DNA of 64,000 nucleotides from Arthrobacter sp. Bi83 (GTDB taxonomy: Bacteria; Actinomycetota; Actinomycetes; Actinomycetales; Micrococcaceae): positions 1 to 64,000 of the forward strand of contig NZ_CAKKLY010000003.1 in the NCBI RefSeq assembly GCF_918698095.1. The letters are read 5' to 3'. The translations under genes and the position numbers were made by a program. Below the pieces are notes generated by a model. It did not search any database. It worked only from the letters and a program-made list of their open reading frames with translations, and was not told the origin of the DNA. Below are positions 43,487 to 53,293 of the stretch, piece after piece (positions within the stretch are counted from its first letter, which is position 1; each line of letters opens with the position of its first letter).

Positions 43487-44929
43487 CTATTCTCCTCGGA
43501 GGACTTCGATGGGACGGATGCGGGCCGTGAGCAGGGCGGGGACCAGCGCACCGATGATGGCGACCCCGAAGACCGCGCCGATGCCGGCGGCGATCACGCC
43601 GGGGGAGGCACTCGCGGTGACCGAGGTCAGCAGCTGCGACGCCCCGCCGAACGGACCGCCGGGAAGACCGGCCCCGCCGCCGGGGAAGCCCGCGCCGCCC
43701 GGGACGCCGGCACCGCGCCGGGCAGCCGCCGTCGTGCTCGTGCCAGAGCTGACCAGCGCACTGGCGATGCCGCCGCTGGCGAAGGACGCGATGGCGGCAC
43801 CCACCACGCTTCCCAGGGCCACCAGCACCAGGGCCTCGAGCACGAACTGGAGGCCGATGGTGCCGTTGCGTGCGCCGATGGCCTTCAGGACACCGATCTC
43901 GCGGCGGCGCTCCCGGACCAGCATCACCATGATCAGCAGAATGATCAGGCCGGCGGTTCCGAGCGCGGCCAGGAAGGCCACCAGGGAGATGTTCTTGACG
44001 CTGTCCAGCGAGCTGACGGCGGTTTCCAGGTTGCGCTGGCCCTGCGTGACGTCCGCCTTGTCCGACCCGATGGCGGCCTGCAGGGCCGTCTTGGTGGAGT
44101 CCACGTTCTCCATGCTGTTGACCGTGACGATCATTGTGGAGAGTTCACCGGGCAGTTCCGCCAGCGTCTGCGCCGCCGGCAGCGTCACGTACAGGGCGTT
44201 GTTGCCGAAGGCAGTGCCGGCGTCGAACAACCCCGCGACGGTGAATTTGGTGCTGTTGATGGTGAACGTGGAGCCCACCTTGAGGTTGTTCTTCTCGGCG
44301 AGGGTGGTGCCCAGCAGCGCCTTGGTGGAGGCCGCGGTGTAATTGCCCAAACCGGCGCCTTCGGTCAGTTCAAGCGCCTTTCCGGCGCTGTCCACCTCGG
44401 CGCCGATGCCGGTGGCAGTGATAGGAAGAGTCCGCGCCGGCTGTGTGGCGGCGCCGGTGGTGCCAGTGGTTCCCGAGCTGGCCTGGTTCCGGGTGCCGAG
44501 CGTTCCGGCGTCCACCGCCGCGGTGAGGCTGGTGGTCAGCGTGGTGGTCTGTCCGCCGGGGCCCCCTTGGCCGCCGCCCGGACCTGCCTGGGTCCCGGCC
44601 GCCGCCTGCGCGGCAGCTTCCGTGGCGTTGCGCAGCCGCAGCGTTTTGGTTCCGACGACGGCGGTCACGTTGGGGACGCCGGCCGCCGTCACCGCCTGTG
44701 CCGAGGTCAGCGGCTCGCCGCCGCCCTCGAATCCCTGGCCGCCGGCCGGATTGACCGTGAGCACCGTCCCCACCGAAGCGTTCAGCTCCTGGACTTTCGC
44801 CGCCACAGCCTGGTTGGCCACGAGCATGGCCAGGGCCAGTCCGATTGCTACGGCAAGAACGGCCACAACGGCAGCCGTCCTGACCTTGTTTCTGAAGGCA
44901 TTGCCTACACTGCGGGCGAGGACGCTCAC
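43487..44929 (-). CDS. ABC transporter permease, MacB/FtsX type
   Basis: 480 aa. One N-terminal helix (AAVVAVLAVAIGLALAMLVA), a large extracytoplasmic MacB-type periplasmic-core domain (~50-320) containing a Gly/Gln/Pro-rich insert (QAGPGGGQGGPGGQTT), then three helices with the FtsX core (VAFLAALGTAGLIILLIMVM, VRERRREIGVLKAIGARNGT, FVLEALVLVALGSVVGAAI). A second Gly/Pro-rich loop precedes the last helix. GTG 44929 follows AAGGAG by five bases. Works with the adjacent ATPase; substrate unknown (antibiotic, peptide or lipid). Flanked by tandem arrays. Confidence 0.9.
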   Translation of the reverse strand: MSVLARSVGNAFRNKVRTAAVVAVLAVAIGLALAMLVANQAVAAKVQELNASVGTVLTVNPAGGQGFEGGGEPLTSAQAVTAAGVPNVTAVVGTKTLRLRNATEAAAQAAAGTQAGPGGGQGGPGGQTTTLTTSLTAAVDAGTLGTRNQASSGTTGTTGAATQPARTLPITATGIGAEVDSAGKALELTEGAGLGNYTAASTKALLGTTLAEKNNLKVGSTFTINSTKFTVAGLFDAGTAFGNNALYVTLPAAQTLAELPGELSTMIVTVNSMENVDSTKTALQAAIGSDKADVTQGQRNLETAVSSLDSVKNISLVAFLAALGTAGLIILLIMVMLVRERRREIGVLKAIGARNGTIGLQFVLEALVLVALGSVVGAAIASFASGGIASALVSSGTSTTAAARRGAGVPGGAGFPGGGAGLPGGPFGGASQLLTSVTASASPGVIAAGIGAVFGVAIIGALVPALLTARIRPIEVLRGE

Positions 44930-45055
44930 GGTACTCCTTGGGATCACGTGCCGGCGGAATGGCCGGCTTCGGATCCCACACTGGCGCCCGCGGCTGTGCA
45001 GAGTCGGAGCCAAAGCTATGCGTTTGCTGTGACTGTTTCCCAGCGCCCTCCGGGA

Positions 45056-45140
45056 GGTGCAGGAGGGTTGAGAGTTTTGTTGCGAAAGGTGCAGGAGGGT
45101 TGAGAGTTTTGTTGCGAAAGGTGCAGGAGGGTTGGGGAGG
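45056..45140. repeat. 32-bp-period tandem array, 2.6 units
   Basis: GGTGCAGGAGGGTTGAGAG starts at 45056 and 45088, and again at 45120 as GGTGCAGGAGGGTTGGGG. Spacing is exactly 32 bp, the same period as the array at 42586-42726 on the other side of the ABC exporter operon. It lies in the 294-bp gap between the permease and the sugar-binding protein gene. Confidence 0.9.
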
Positions 45141-45144
45141 AAAG

Positions 45145-45188
45145 CGACGAGCCCCGGCCCTCCCTTGCGGGGGATCCGGGGCTCGTCG
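45145..45188 (-). terminator. Terminator after the sugar importer operon
   Basis: CGACGAGCCCCGG (45145-45157) pairs perfectly with CCGGGGCTCGTCG (45176-45188), 36 bases beyond the chvE-like stop on the minus strand. Confidence 0.8.
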
Positions 45189-45223
45189 GTGCCAGTGTCT
45201 GGAACGCTGGGACGCCTGTGACC

Positions 45224-46324
45224 TTACTTCGTGATCGGTCCGAGTACCGGATCGCCCACGTAGGCCGTCTTGACGTTCTCCTTGGTCACGATGACCGGCT
45301 CCAGCAGGTACGCAGGAACGGTCTTGACCTTGTTGTTGTAGGACTTGTCGTCGTTGATTTCAGGCTTCTTGCCGGCCTGGATGTCCTTGACCATGACGAT
45401 CGCGTGCTCAACGAGCTTGCGGGTGTCCTTGTTGATGGTGGAGTACTGCTCGCCGGCCATGATGGACTTGACGGACTCAACCTCGGAGTCCTGGCCGGTG
45501 ACAACCGGAAGCGGCTTGCCGGCGGCCTTGACTGACGTCAGTACTGCACGGGCCAGGGTGTCGTTCGGGGACAGGACGCCGTCCAGCGAAGCGGAGGAGT
45601 AGCTGCCGGTCAGCAGCGTGTCGGCACGGCGCTGGGCATTTTCTGCCTTCCAGCCCTGGGTGACGGCCTGTTCGAACGACTTCTGGCCGGAAACCACCTT
45701 GAGGGTGCCGTCGTCGATCTTCGGCTGGAGCACCTTCATCGCGCCGTCGAAGAAGACCTTCGCATTGGCGTCGTCGGGGGATCCGGCAAAGAGCTCGATG
45801 TTGTACGGTCCCTGGGCCTTCTTCTTCGCCATGCCCTCGAGGAGTGCCTGGCCCTGCAGCTCGCCGACCTTGAAGTTGTCGTAGGCCACATAGTAGTCCA
45901 CGTTCTCGGTGTTCAGCAGCAGACGGTCGTAGGCGATGATGGTCGCGCCGGCGTCCTTGGCCTGCTTGAGCTGGGTGCCAAGCTGGGCGCCGTCGATGGC
46001 GCCAACGATGATGACCTTGGCGCCCTTGGTGATCATGGCGCTGATCTGGTTCTGCTGCTCCGAGACGCCGCCGTTGGCGAACTGGACGTCTGCTTTGAAG
46101 CCGGCGCCGGTGAGTCCGTCGTTGAACAGCTTTTCCGCCAGGACCCAGTTCTCACTGGTCTTCTGGGGGAGCGCGACGCCAATCGAGGAGTTCTGGGGGA
46201 AAGCCTCGCCGCCAGCTGTGCCACCGCCCGTTGTACCGGAGTCGGAACGGCCGCAGGCTGTCAGCGCCAGTGCCGCAATGGCAGCGATCGCTGCCGCCTT
46301 TCCTGCTTTACCAATCATTCGCAT
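45224..46324 (-). CDS. chvE: Multiple monosaccharide-binding lipoprotein (ChvE-type)
   Basis: 366 aa. Lipoprotein signal with lipobox LTACGRS (Cys ~24), then a periplasmic-binding fold of the ribose/xylose group: IGVALPQKTSENWVLAEKLF, GGVSEQQNQISAMITKGAKV, AKDAGATIIAYDRLLLNTEN, LELFAGSPDDANA-like hinge and PVVTGQDSEVESVKSIMAGE. ChvE homologues bind several aldoses. Third gene of the importer operon after the ATPase and permease; the order and sequence match the mmsA-mmsB-chvE systems. Confidence 0.9.
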   Translation of the reverse strand: MRMIGKAGKAAAIAAIAALALTACGRSDSGTTGGGTAGGEAFPQNSSIGVALPQKTSENWVLAEKLFNDGLTGAGFKADVQFANGGVSEQQNQISAMITKGAKVIIVGAIDGAQLGTQLKQAKDAGATIIAYDRLLLNTENVDYYVAYDNFKVGELQGQALLEGMAKKKAQGPYNIELFAGSPDDANAKVFFDGAMKVLQPKIDDGTLKVVSGQKSFEQAVTQGWKAENAQRRADTLLTGSYSSASLDGVLSPNDTLARAVLTSVKAAGKPLPVVTGQDSEVESVKSIMAGEQYSTINKDTRKLVEHAIVMVKDIQAGKKPEINDDKSYNNKVKTVPAYLLEPVIVTKENVKTAYVGDPVLGPITK

Positions 46325-46376
46325 TGTTGGTTCACTTTCTATAGGGGTGGGAAATGCTTCCGGGGAGTGGCGGTGC

Positions 46377-47654
46377 TCAGGCTTCCCGGGAGATGGTTTC
46401 TTTGGTGGAAGTTGTCTCGTCCGGCTGGAGCGACGTGCCGCCGCTGGGGCGGTTGAAGCTCTGGGTCAGCATGCCGATGATGGACCTCTTTCCCTGGCTC
46501 TTGTTGTAGACGTCGAACGCCACGGCGATCAGCAGGACCAGGCCCTTGATGATCTGGGTGAGGTCGGCGCCGACGCCGAGGAGCTGCAGGCCGTTGTTCA
46601 GCACTGCCATCACAAGGCCACCGACGATCGAGCCGATCACGGTGCCGACACCGCCGGTCACGGCGGCGCCGCCGATGAACACGGCCGCGATGGCGTCTAG
46701 TTCCCAGCCGACGCCGTCGAACGGTCCAGAGGCGGTGGACCGGCCCACGAAGATCATGCCGGCGAGGCCGGCCAGGATGGACATGTTCATCATGACCAGG
46801 AAGTTGACCTTCTTGGACTGGACGCCGGAGAGCTCGGCTGCATGCCGGTTGCCGCCCACCGCGTACACGTGGCGGCCGACGACGGTCTTGGCGGAGATGA
46901 ACCCGTAGATCAGGACCAGGACGGCGAGGATGAGCCCGGGGATGGGGAACGAGGTGCCCGGGCGGCCCGTGGCGAACAGGTACGTGGCGTACAGGATGGC
47001 ACCGCAGATCAGCACGAGCTTGGTGATGACCACCCAGGCCTCGGGGACCTCGGCGCCGAGTGCCTTGGCGGTGCGGCGGGAGCGGATTTCACTGAAGATC
47101 ACGAATGCGACGCCCAGCAGGCCGAGCAGCAGGGTGAGGTTGTTGAAACCCGTGTTCGGGCCGACCTCGGGAAGGTAGCCGGAGCCGATGTACTGGAAGT
47201 CGGCGGGGACCGGGATGGTGTTGGACTTGCCGACGAACTGGTTGAAGCCGCGGAACAGCAGCATGCCGGCCAGCGTGACGATGAAGGCGGGAATCCCCAC
47301 GTAGGCCGTCCAGAACCCTTGCCAGGCGCCGATCAGGGCTCCGAGCGCGAGCCCGAGGAGGATGCCCAGGTACCAGGGGATTCCCCAGTCCCTGATGGCA
47401 AGGGCCACGGTGACGCCGACAAACGCTGCCACAGAGCCGACCGACAGGTCGATGTGGCCGGCGATGATGACCAGCACCATGCCGATGGCCAGGATCAGGA
47501 TGTAGGAGTTGCCGTTGAAGAGATTGATGACGTTGCCGGGGGTGAGCGTGCGGCCTTCAGTGGCGAATTGGAAGAAGACGATCAGGGCAACCAGGGCGAA
47601 GATCATGCCGAATTGGCGGGTGTTGCCGCCAAAGAGCTTCTTGAGCGCGTTCAT
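46377..47654 (-). CDS. mmsB: Multiple monosaccharide ABC transporter permease
   Basis: 425 aa, ten or more transmembrane helices, BPD_transp_2 family. Seen: GNVINLFNGNSYILILAIGM, LVIIAGHIDLSVGSVAAFVG (the signature segment of sugar permeases), YVGIPAFIVTLAGMLLFRG and VYAVGGNRHAAELSGVQSKK (coupling loop). Long central hydrophilic loop as in XylH/MmsB. Forms the channel for sugar uptake with the flanking ATPase and binding protein; 44 bases after the ATPase gene. Confidence 0.93.
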   Translation of the reverse strand: MNALKKLFGGNTRQFGMIFALVALIVFFQFATEGRTLTPGNVINLFNGNSYILILAIGMVLVIIAGHIDLSVGSVAAFVGVTVALAIRDWGIPWYLGILLGLALGALIGAWQGFWTAYVGIPAFIVTLAGMLLFRGFNQFVGKSNTIPVPADFQYIGSGYLPEVGPNTGFNNLTLLLGLLGVAFVIFSEIRSRRTAKALGAEVPEAWVVITKLVLICGAILYATYLFATGRPGTSFPIPGLILAVLVLIYGFISAKTVVGRHVYAVGGNRHAAELSGVQSKKVNFLVMMNMSILAGLAGMIFVGRSTASGPFDGVGWELDAIAAVFIGGAAVTGGVGTVIGSIVGGLVMAVLNNGLQLLGVGADLTQIIKGLVLLIAVAFDVYNKSQGKRSIIGMLTQSFNRPSGGTSLQPDETTSTKETISREA

Positions 47655-47698
47655 TGTGTCAGTCCTTGTTCTGGAAGGTTCTGGAGGATTCCAGAGGG

Positions 47699-49255
<1,557 letters not shown>

Positions 49256-49323
49256 TTGCCCTTACGCCTCCAATGCGTGACTTCGTTGTCCGCCCTGCAA
49301 AACGCAGGGCCGTCTGATGAAAA

Positions 49324-49366
49324 AGTAAACTGGATCACAACCCTTGTCGTCAAGTCTTTAACGCAA
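49324..49366 (-). promoter_or_regulatory. Promoter and ROK-type box of the mms operon
   Basis: On the minus strand TTGACG (49353-49348) and TTTACT (49329-49324) are 18 bp apart. Immediately upstream is TTGCGTTAA (49366-49358). The same TTGCGTTAA plus CTTGAC arrangement precedes the ROK gene at 50609-50626. Confidence 0.6.
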
Positions 49367-49385
49367 CGGGCAGGTAACGAAAACC

Positions 49386-50576
49386 TTACGAACGCCGGAT
49401 TCCGGCGTGTTGGAAGACCAGGGCCGCCGCGCCCAGAGCCTCGGCGCGGTCGCCCAAAGAGGACATTGTCAGGGTCGTCGTTTCTCCGATAACAGGGACT
49501 GCGTGCCGCACCAGACCCCTGCGGACGGGGTCCAGCAGGAGCTCGCCGAGCCCGGCCAGCGGGCCGCCCACCACTATCACCTCCGGGTTGATCAGGTTGG
49601 CCACGTTGCCCAGCGCACGCCCGACTGCCAAGCCGGCGTCGTCCACCACGCGAAGGGTGGCCGAGTCCCTTGCCAGCGCTTTGCGGACAATGTCCTCGGG
49701 TGTCAGCGGCTTTTCCTCCCCCCGGCTCAGCAGCTCGATCATGGTGGTGGTGGAGGCGATGGTCTCGAGGCAGCCCCTGTTGCCGCACCGGCAGATCAGT
49801 CCGTGTTCGTGGATCGTGGCATGGCCGATTTCACCCGTGATGCCTACGTTGCCGTAGTACGGGTTGCCGTTGAGAATCAGCCCGGCGCCAATGCCCGAAC
49901 CGATCTTCATAAACATGAGGTTGCTGATGCCGCTGTGCGGTCCCCACGTGACCTCGGACAATGCCCCAAGATTGGCGTCGTTGTCGATGAATATGGGGAA
50001 CTGCAGGGTGTTTTCGAGGTGTTCCAGGATGTTGATACCCACCCATTCGGGGAGGATGGCACCTTGGGCCACCGTGCCCGTCCGGCGGTCTATGGGGCCG
50101 GGGATGCCGACGCCGGCACCCACTATGGCGCTGCGCTCCACTCCGCTGTCGGTGAGCAATTTGGACAGCAGCGTGACGGCGGCCAGGATGCCCTGATCGG
50201 CGTGGTGCCCGAGGGGAAGCAGGACGGATTCCTCGGCGATGATGTGGTAGCTCAGGGAGGCAAGCACCACGCGCAAGTGCCGGCGGCCGAAGTCGATGCC
50301 CACAGCCACCGCGCCGTTGCTGTTCAGCCGCACGTTGAGCGCCCGCCGCCCGGAACTGGTAATCGGCTCGGTGGAGGCCAGGCCGGAATCCTGCATGATT
50401 TTCACGATGTTGGACACGGTCGCGGTTGACAGGCCCGTTTGCCGGGCGAGTTCCGCCTGGGTTGAGGGGCCGTTCAGCAGGCATTCGATGATCCGCTGCT
50501 GGTTCAGATGCCGGAGAGCGGACTGCGACCCTGGGTTTTTAGTTCGGCTCCTCGTTGAGCGCGATGTTGAGGGCAT
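49386..50576 (-). CDS. ROK-family transcriptional regulator of the sugar importer
   Basis: 396 aa. N-terminal winged helix (NQQRIIECLLNGPSTQAELA, RQTGLSTATVSNIVKIMQDS), then a ROK sugar-kinase-like domain: VAVGIDFGRRHLRVVLAS, GAGVGIPGPIDRRTGTV, FIDNDANLGALSE, and zinc motif GHATIHEHGLICRCGNRGCLE. Likely an NagC/XylR-type repressor sensing a sugar. ATG 50576 lies seven bases after a CACTCT box and has no ribosome site, so the mRNA may be leaderless; TTG 50612 is an alternative. Placed directly upstream of mmsA on the same strand. Confidence 0.9.
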   Translation of the reverse strand: MPSTSRSTRSRTKNPGSQSALRHLNQQRIIECLLNGPSTQAELARQTGLSTATVSNIVKIMQDSGLASTEPITSSGRRALNVRLNSNGAVAVGIDFGRRHLRVVLASLSYHIIAEESVLLPLGHHADQGILAAVTLLSKLLTDSGVERSAIVGAGVGIPGPIDRRTGTVAQGAILPEWVGINILEHLENTLQFPIFIDNDANLGALSEVTWGPHSGISNLMFMKIGSGIGAGLILNGNPYYGNVGITGEIGHATIHEHGLICRCGNRGCLETIASTTTMIELLSRGEEKPLTPEDIVRKALARDSATLRVVDDAGLAVGRALGNVANLINPEVIVVGGPLAGLGELLLDPVRRGLVRHAVPVIGETTTLTMSSLGDRAEALGAAALVFQHAGIRRS

Positions 50577-50628
50577 GCTTAGAAGAGTGCACCATCGCAG
50601 CCTTGCAGTCAAGAAGTTAACGCAAGGG
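50576..50628 (-). promoter_or_regulatory. Promoter and shared box of the ROK gene
   Basis: TTGACT (50612-50607), a 17-bp spacer and CACTCT (50589-50584) precede the ATG by seven bases. Upstream of the -35 box lies TTGCGTTAA (50625-50617), matching the mms promoter; the following CAAGG-TG-GAT bases also agree. This suggests autoregulation. Confidence 0.55.
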
Positions 50629-50785
50629 AGGGGTTCTCATTGCCCGGGTGCAGGCGGACAATACGTCCCGCAGGCCGACTTCGACGGTGCAAATGGCCCG
50701 GGTTAAGGACTTACGGCCGGGGCTACGCTGAAGACAAAGGCGGTCCGGTCCAGGCGGACATTCGCAAAAGACTCTTGAGGTGATC

Positions 50786-51607
50786 ATGGTGTTGCTGGCG
50801 CTGATGCAGGCAAACTCCACTGTTTTGGATGTGGAACACAACTGCCGTGCGGTTGATGAGGCGGCGCAGAACGCGGCGGCGGCAGGTGCGCGCGTGTTGC
50901 TGACCCCCGAACTGTTCCCGGTGGGCTACGCGCCGCTGCGGGTCCGCACGGAACTGGACCCTGCCGGCCTCTCCGCGATCCGCAGTACCTTGGCGGACAT
51001 CGCCCGGCGCCGCAGCATCGCGATCGTCTACAGCCTTCCTGCCATCGCGGCCGACGGGCAATGGCAGATCTCGGCGACCCTGGTCAGCAACCACGGTGAG
51101 GAACTGCTCAGCTACTCCAAAGTCCACCTGTTCGGGCCCGAGGAGCGCAAGGCGTTCAGCCCCGCCGAAGCAGCCCCCGCCGTCGTGGATCTAGACGGGA
51201 TCAAGACGTCACTGGCGATCTGCTACGACGTGGAATTTCCCGAGACCGCGCGTGCCGCGGCCGCCCGCGGCGCCGACCTGCTCCTCGTTCCCACCGCGCT
51301 TGCCCACGGATTCGACGAGGTTCCCCAGATCCTCCTGCGTGCCCGTGCGCTGGAAAGCCAACTGACGGTGGCCTACGCCAACCACTCGGGCACGGAAGAT
51401 GGCTGCGAATTCCTCGGCGGAAGCGTGATTGCCGCTCCGGACGGTTCCCTGCTGGCCGCGGCCGGGTCCGGCCCGGAACTGCTGTTCGCTGACGTCAGCG
51501 CCGAGGCGGCCCGGCAGGCAAGGGAGACCGTGCCGTACCTGGCCGAACGCCGTCCGCGCGTCTACCGCGCGTGGGAAGACGGCCTGGATGTGGACGGCCC
51601 GGGTTAA
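50786..51607 (+). CDS. davA: Nitrilase-superfamily amidase, 5-aminovaleramidase-like
   Basis: 273 aa, about the length of Pseudomonas DavA. Catalytic triad visible: Glu42 in LTPELFPVGY, Lys112 in YSKVHLFGPEE, Cys146 in AICYDVEFPE. These blocks, plus IAIVYSLPA, LLLVPTALAH and VAYANHSGTEDGCE, agree with what I know of DavA, which hydrolyses 5-aminovaleramide to 5-aminovalerate. Assignment rests on this similarity and on the davB homologue in the same cluster. ATG 50786 has GAGG five bases upstream; GTG 50780 is in frame. Convergent with the pucR gene with no spacer. Confidence 0.78.
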   Translation: MVLLALMQANSTVLDVEHNCRAVDEAAQNAAAAGARVLLTPELFPVGYAPLRVRTELDPAGLSAIRSTLADIARRRSIAIVYSLPAIAADGQWQISATLVSNHGEELLSYSKVHLFGPEERKAFSPAEAAPAVVDLDGIKTSLAICYDVEFPETARAAAARGADLLLVPTALAHGFDEVPQILLRARALESQLTVAYANHSGTEDGCEFLGGSVIAAPDGSLLAAAGSGPELLFADVSAEAARQARETVPYLAERRPRVYRAWEDGLDVDGPG

Positions 51608-53293
51608 TTACGTCACGGGACCGGCCGTCGCGGCGCCGGCGGCCGGCAACAGCTCGTCCACGTACTGCAGGGCGATCCACAGCTCGGCCCGTACCTGCGC
51701 CTGGTTGAGGTCGCTGTCCAGCAGTTCCGCCACGGCGTTGATCTGCCGCCGGACGCTGTTGCGGTGCAGTCCGAGCACCTTGGCCGTGGCATCCCAGCTT
51801 CCGTTTTCGCCCAGCCACGAGCGCAGGACCGCGAGCTGCGCGTCCCGGCGTTCGGGCTCCTGGCTGAGCAGAGGCTCCAGCAGGCGGCCCGCCAGCATGG
51901 TGCCGGCTTCGCGGCCCAGCAGGCCGGCCACCGTCCACGAGACGTCATCCACCCGCGCGCTCTTTCCGGTGTTTCTGACCCGGGACCGGAGTGACGTCAC
52001 GCGCTGGTACGCGCCTGCCAGCCCCGCCAGTTCGGTGGCGTCCCCGATGACCAGGCGCCAGCCGAGTTTTTCGACTTCGCCCACCAGGGCGTCGTCGACC
52101 TTCAGCCGCGTGACGGCCGCGAAGCCGTAGTCCGTGATCTCCACGAGCTTCGTGTCGAACAGCCGCCGCCACTGCAGCAGTTCCCGCACCGGGCTGTCGC
52201 CCGCCGGCCATGCGGCATGCTCCGCCTTGATGCCCTGCACCACCCGCAGCGGGGCCGATCGGGTGGAGGACGTGCTTTGGGCCAGCAGGTCCCTGAGGCC
52301 GTTGACATGCTTCGTTCCTCCGCTTGCCAGGCTGTCCGGGTGCAGCAGCAGCGCGGTGGCCAGTTGGCTGGGGGCGAGGGACCCGCTGGTCCGCTGCCGG
52401 ACCAGCAGTTCCAAGAGTCCGACGGCGGATGACACCACGCTGTTCTGCGACGGCGTCAGCGCGGCGTCAGTGCCCAGGATCAGAGCGCCAAGGTTGGCGT
52501 CGCGGGTGCTGCGCAGCGGATGCCCGAACACCAGCGCGGAGCCGGGAACGTCGAAGGAATCCATCTCCACCCGGGGCCCGCTGCCGCCCAGGAGCCGTTC
52601 CAGGATCTGCTGCAGTGCAGGAAGCTCGACGCCAGCGCCCGCCCGGGCGCGGACCCTTCCGTCCGCGCCGACCAGCACCGCCCACACCGGGACCCGTTGG
52701 GTCAGCGCGGCCAGGAGTTCGTGCTCGGGGCGGGCGGAAAGGACCGCGCGCATCAGCTGCCGGTTGGTGTCCGCCAGTTGCCTGAACAGTTTGGCGTTGT
52801 CCGATTCGAGCAGCTGTGAGAACTCCAGCCCGATGGCCGCGAACGGCACCGTGCTGGGCACTTCCACCAGTGTCAGGTTGTGCCGGACGCAGGCGTCGAC
52901 CAGTGCCTCCGGCGCAGCGTTGAAGTAGGGCTCAAGGCCGAAACCCAGGGCACCTACGCGGGCTCCCACCAGGCGCCGCACGTAGGCATCAACCCTGGCT
53001 TCGTGGCCTGCCTCGCCCACAAAAGGCAGCCCCGCGGTGAGGAGGAACTCGCCGTCGAGCAGATACGGGGTGGGATCCTCAAGCTCACTGGGCTCGACCC
53101 ACCGGAGCAGGCCGGTGCCGTTGCCGCCGTCGTGAAGGATCTTCAACTCAGGCGGCAACTTGTCCAGGAACTGCTGGAGCGTGACAACGCTCAGCCGTTC
53201 GGTCCCGGTCCCGGCGCCGGCCCCGGCCCCGGCCCCGGTCCCGGAGCCCGTTCCGGTTCCGGTTCCGGTTCCGGCGGCAGCCTCAGGCGACAT
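51608..53293 (-). CDS. PucR-family transcriptional regulator
   Basis: 561 aa. N-terminal PucR domain (~35-150: VVTLQQFLDKLPPELKILHD, YLLDGEFLLTAGLPFVG), a GAF-like middle, and a C-terminal helix-turn-helix (WLGENGSWDATAKVLGLHRN, SVRRQINAVAELLDSDL). PucR proteins usually activate catabolic genes for purines, amines or amino acids; here the neighbours are lysine-catabolic. Residues ~8-30 are a Gly-Thr/Gly-Ala dipeptide run encoded by hexanucleotide repeats, probably variable in length. ATG 53293 overlaps the alr 3' end by 11 bases. Between davA and alr, so likely the local regulator. Confidence 0.85.
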   Translation of the reverse strand: MSPEAAAGTGTGTGTGSGTGAGAGAGAGTGTERLSVVTLQQFLDKLPPELKILHDGGNGTGLLRWVEPSELEDPTPYLLDGEFLLTAGLPFVGEAGHEARVDAYVRRLVGARVGALGFGLEPYFNAAPEALVDACVRHNLTLVEVPSTVPFAAIGLEFSQLLESDNAKLFRQLADTNRQLMRAVLSARPEHELLAALTQRVPVWAVLVGADGRVRARAGAGVELPALQQILERLLGGSGPRVEMDSFDVPGSALVFGHPLRSTRDANLGALILGTDAALTPSQNSVVSSAVGLLELLVRQRTSGSLAPSQLATALLLHPDSLASGGTKHVNGLRDLLAQSTSSTRSAPLRVVQGIKAEHAAWPAGDSPVRELLQWRRLFDTKLVEITDYGFAAVTRLKVDDALVGEVEKLGWRLVIGDATELAGLAGAYQRVTSLRSRVRNTGKSARVDDVSWTVAGLLGREAGTMLAGRLLEPLLSQEPERRDAQLAVLRSWLGENGSWDATAKVLGLHRNSVRRQINAVAELLDSDLNQAQVRAELWIALQYVDELLPAAGAATAGPVT

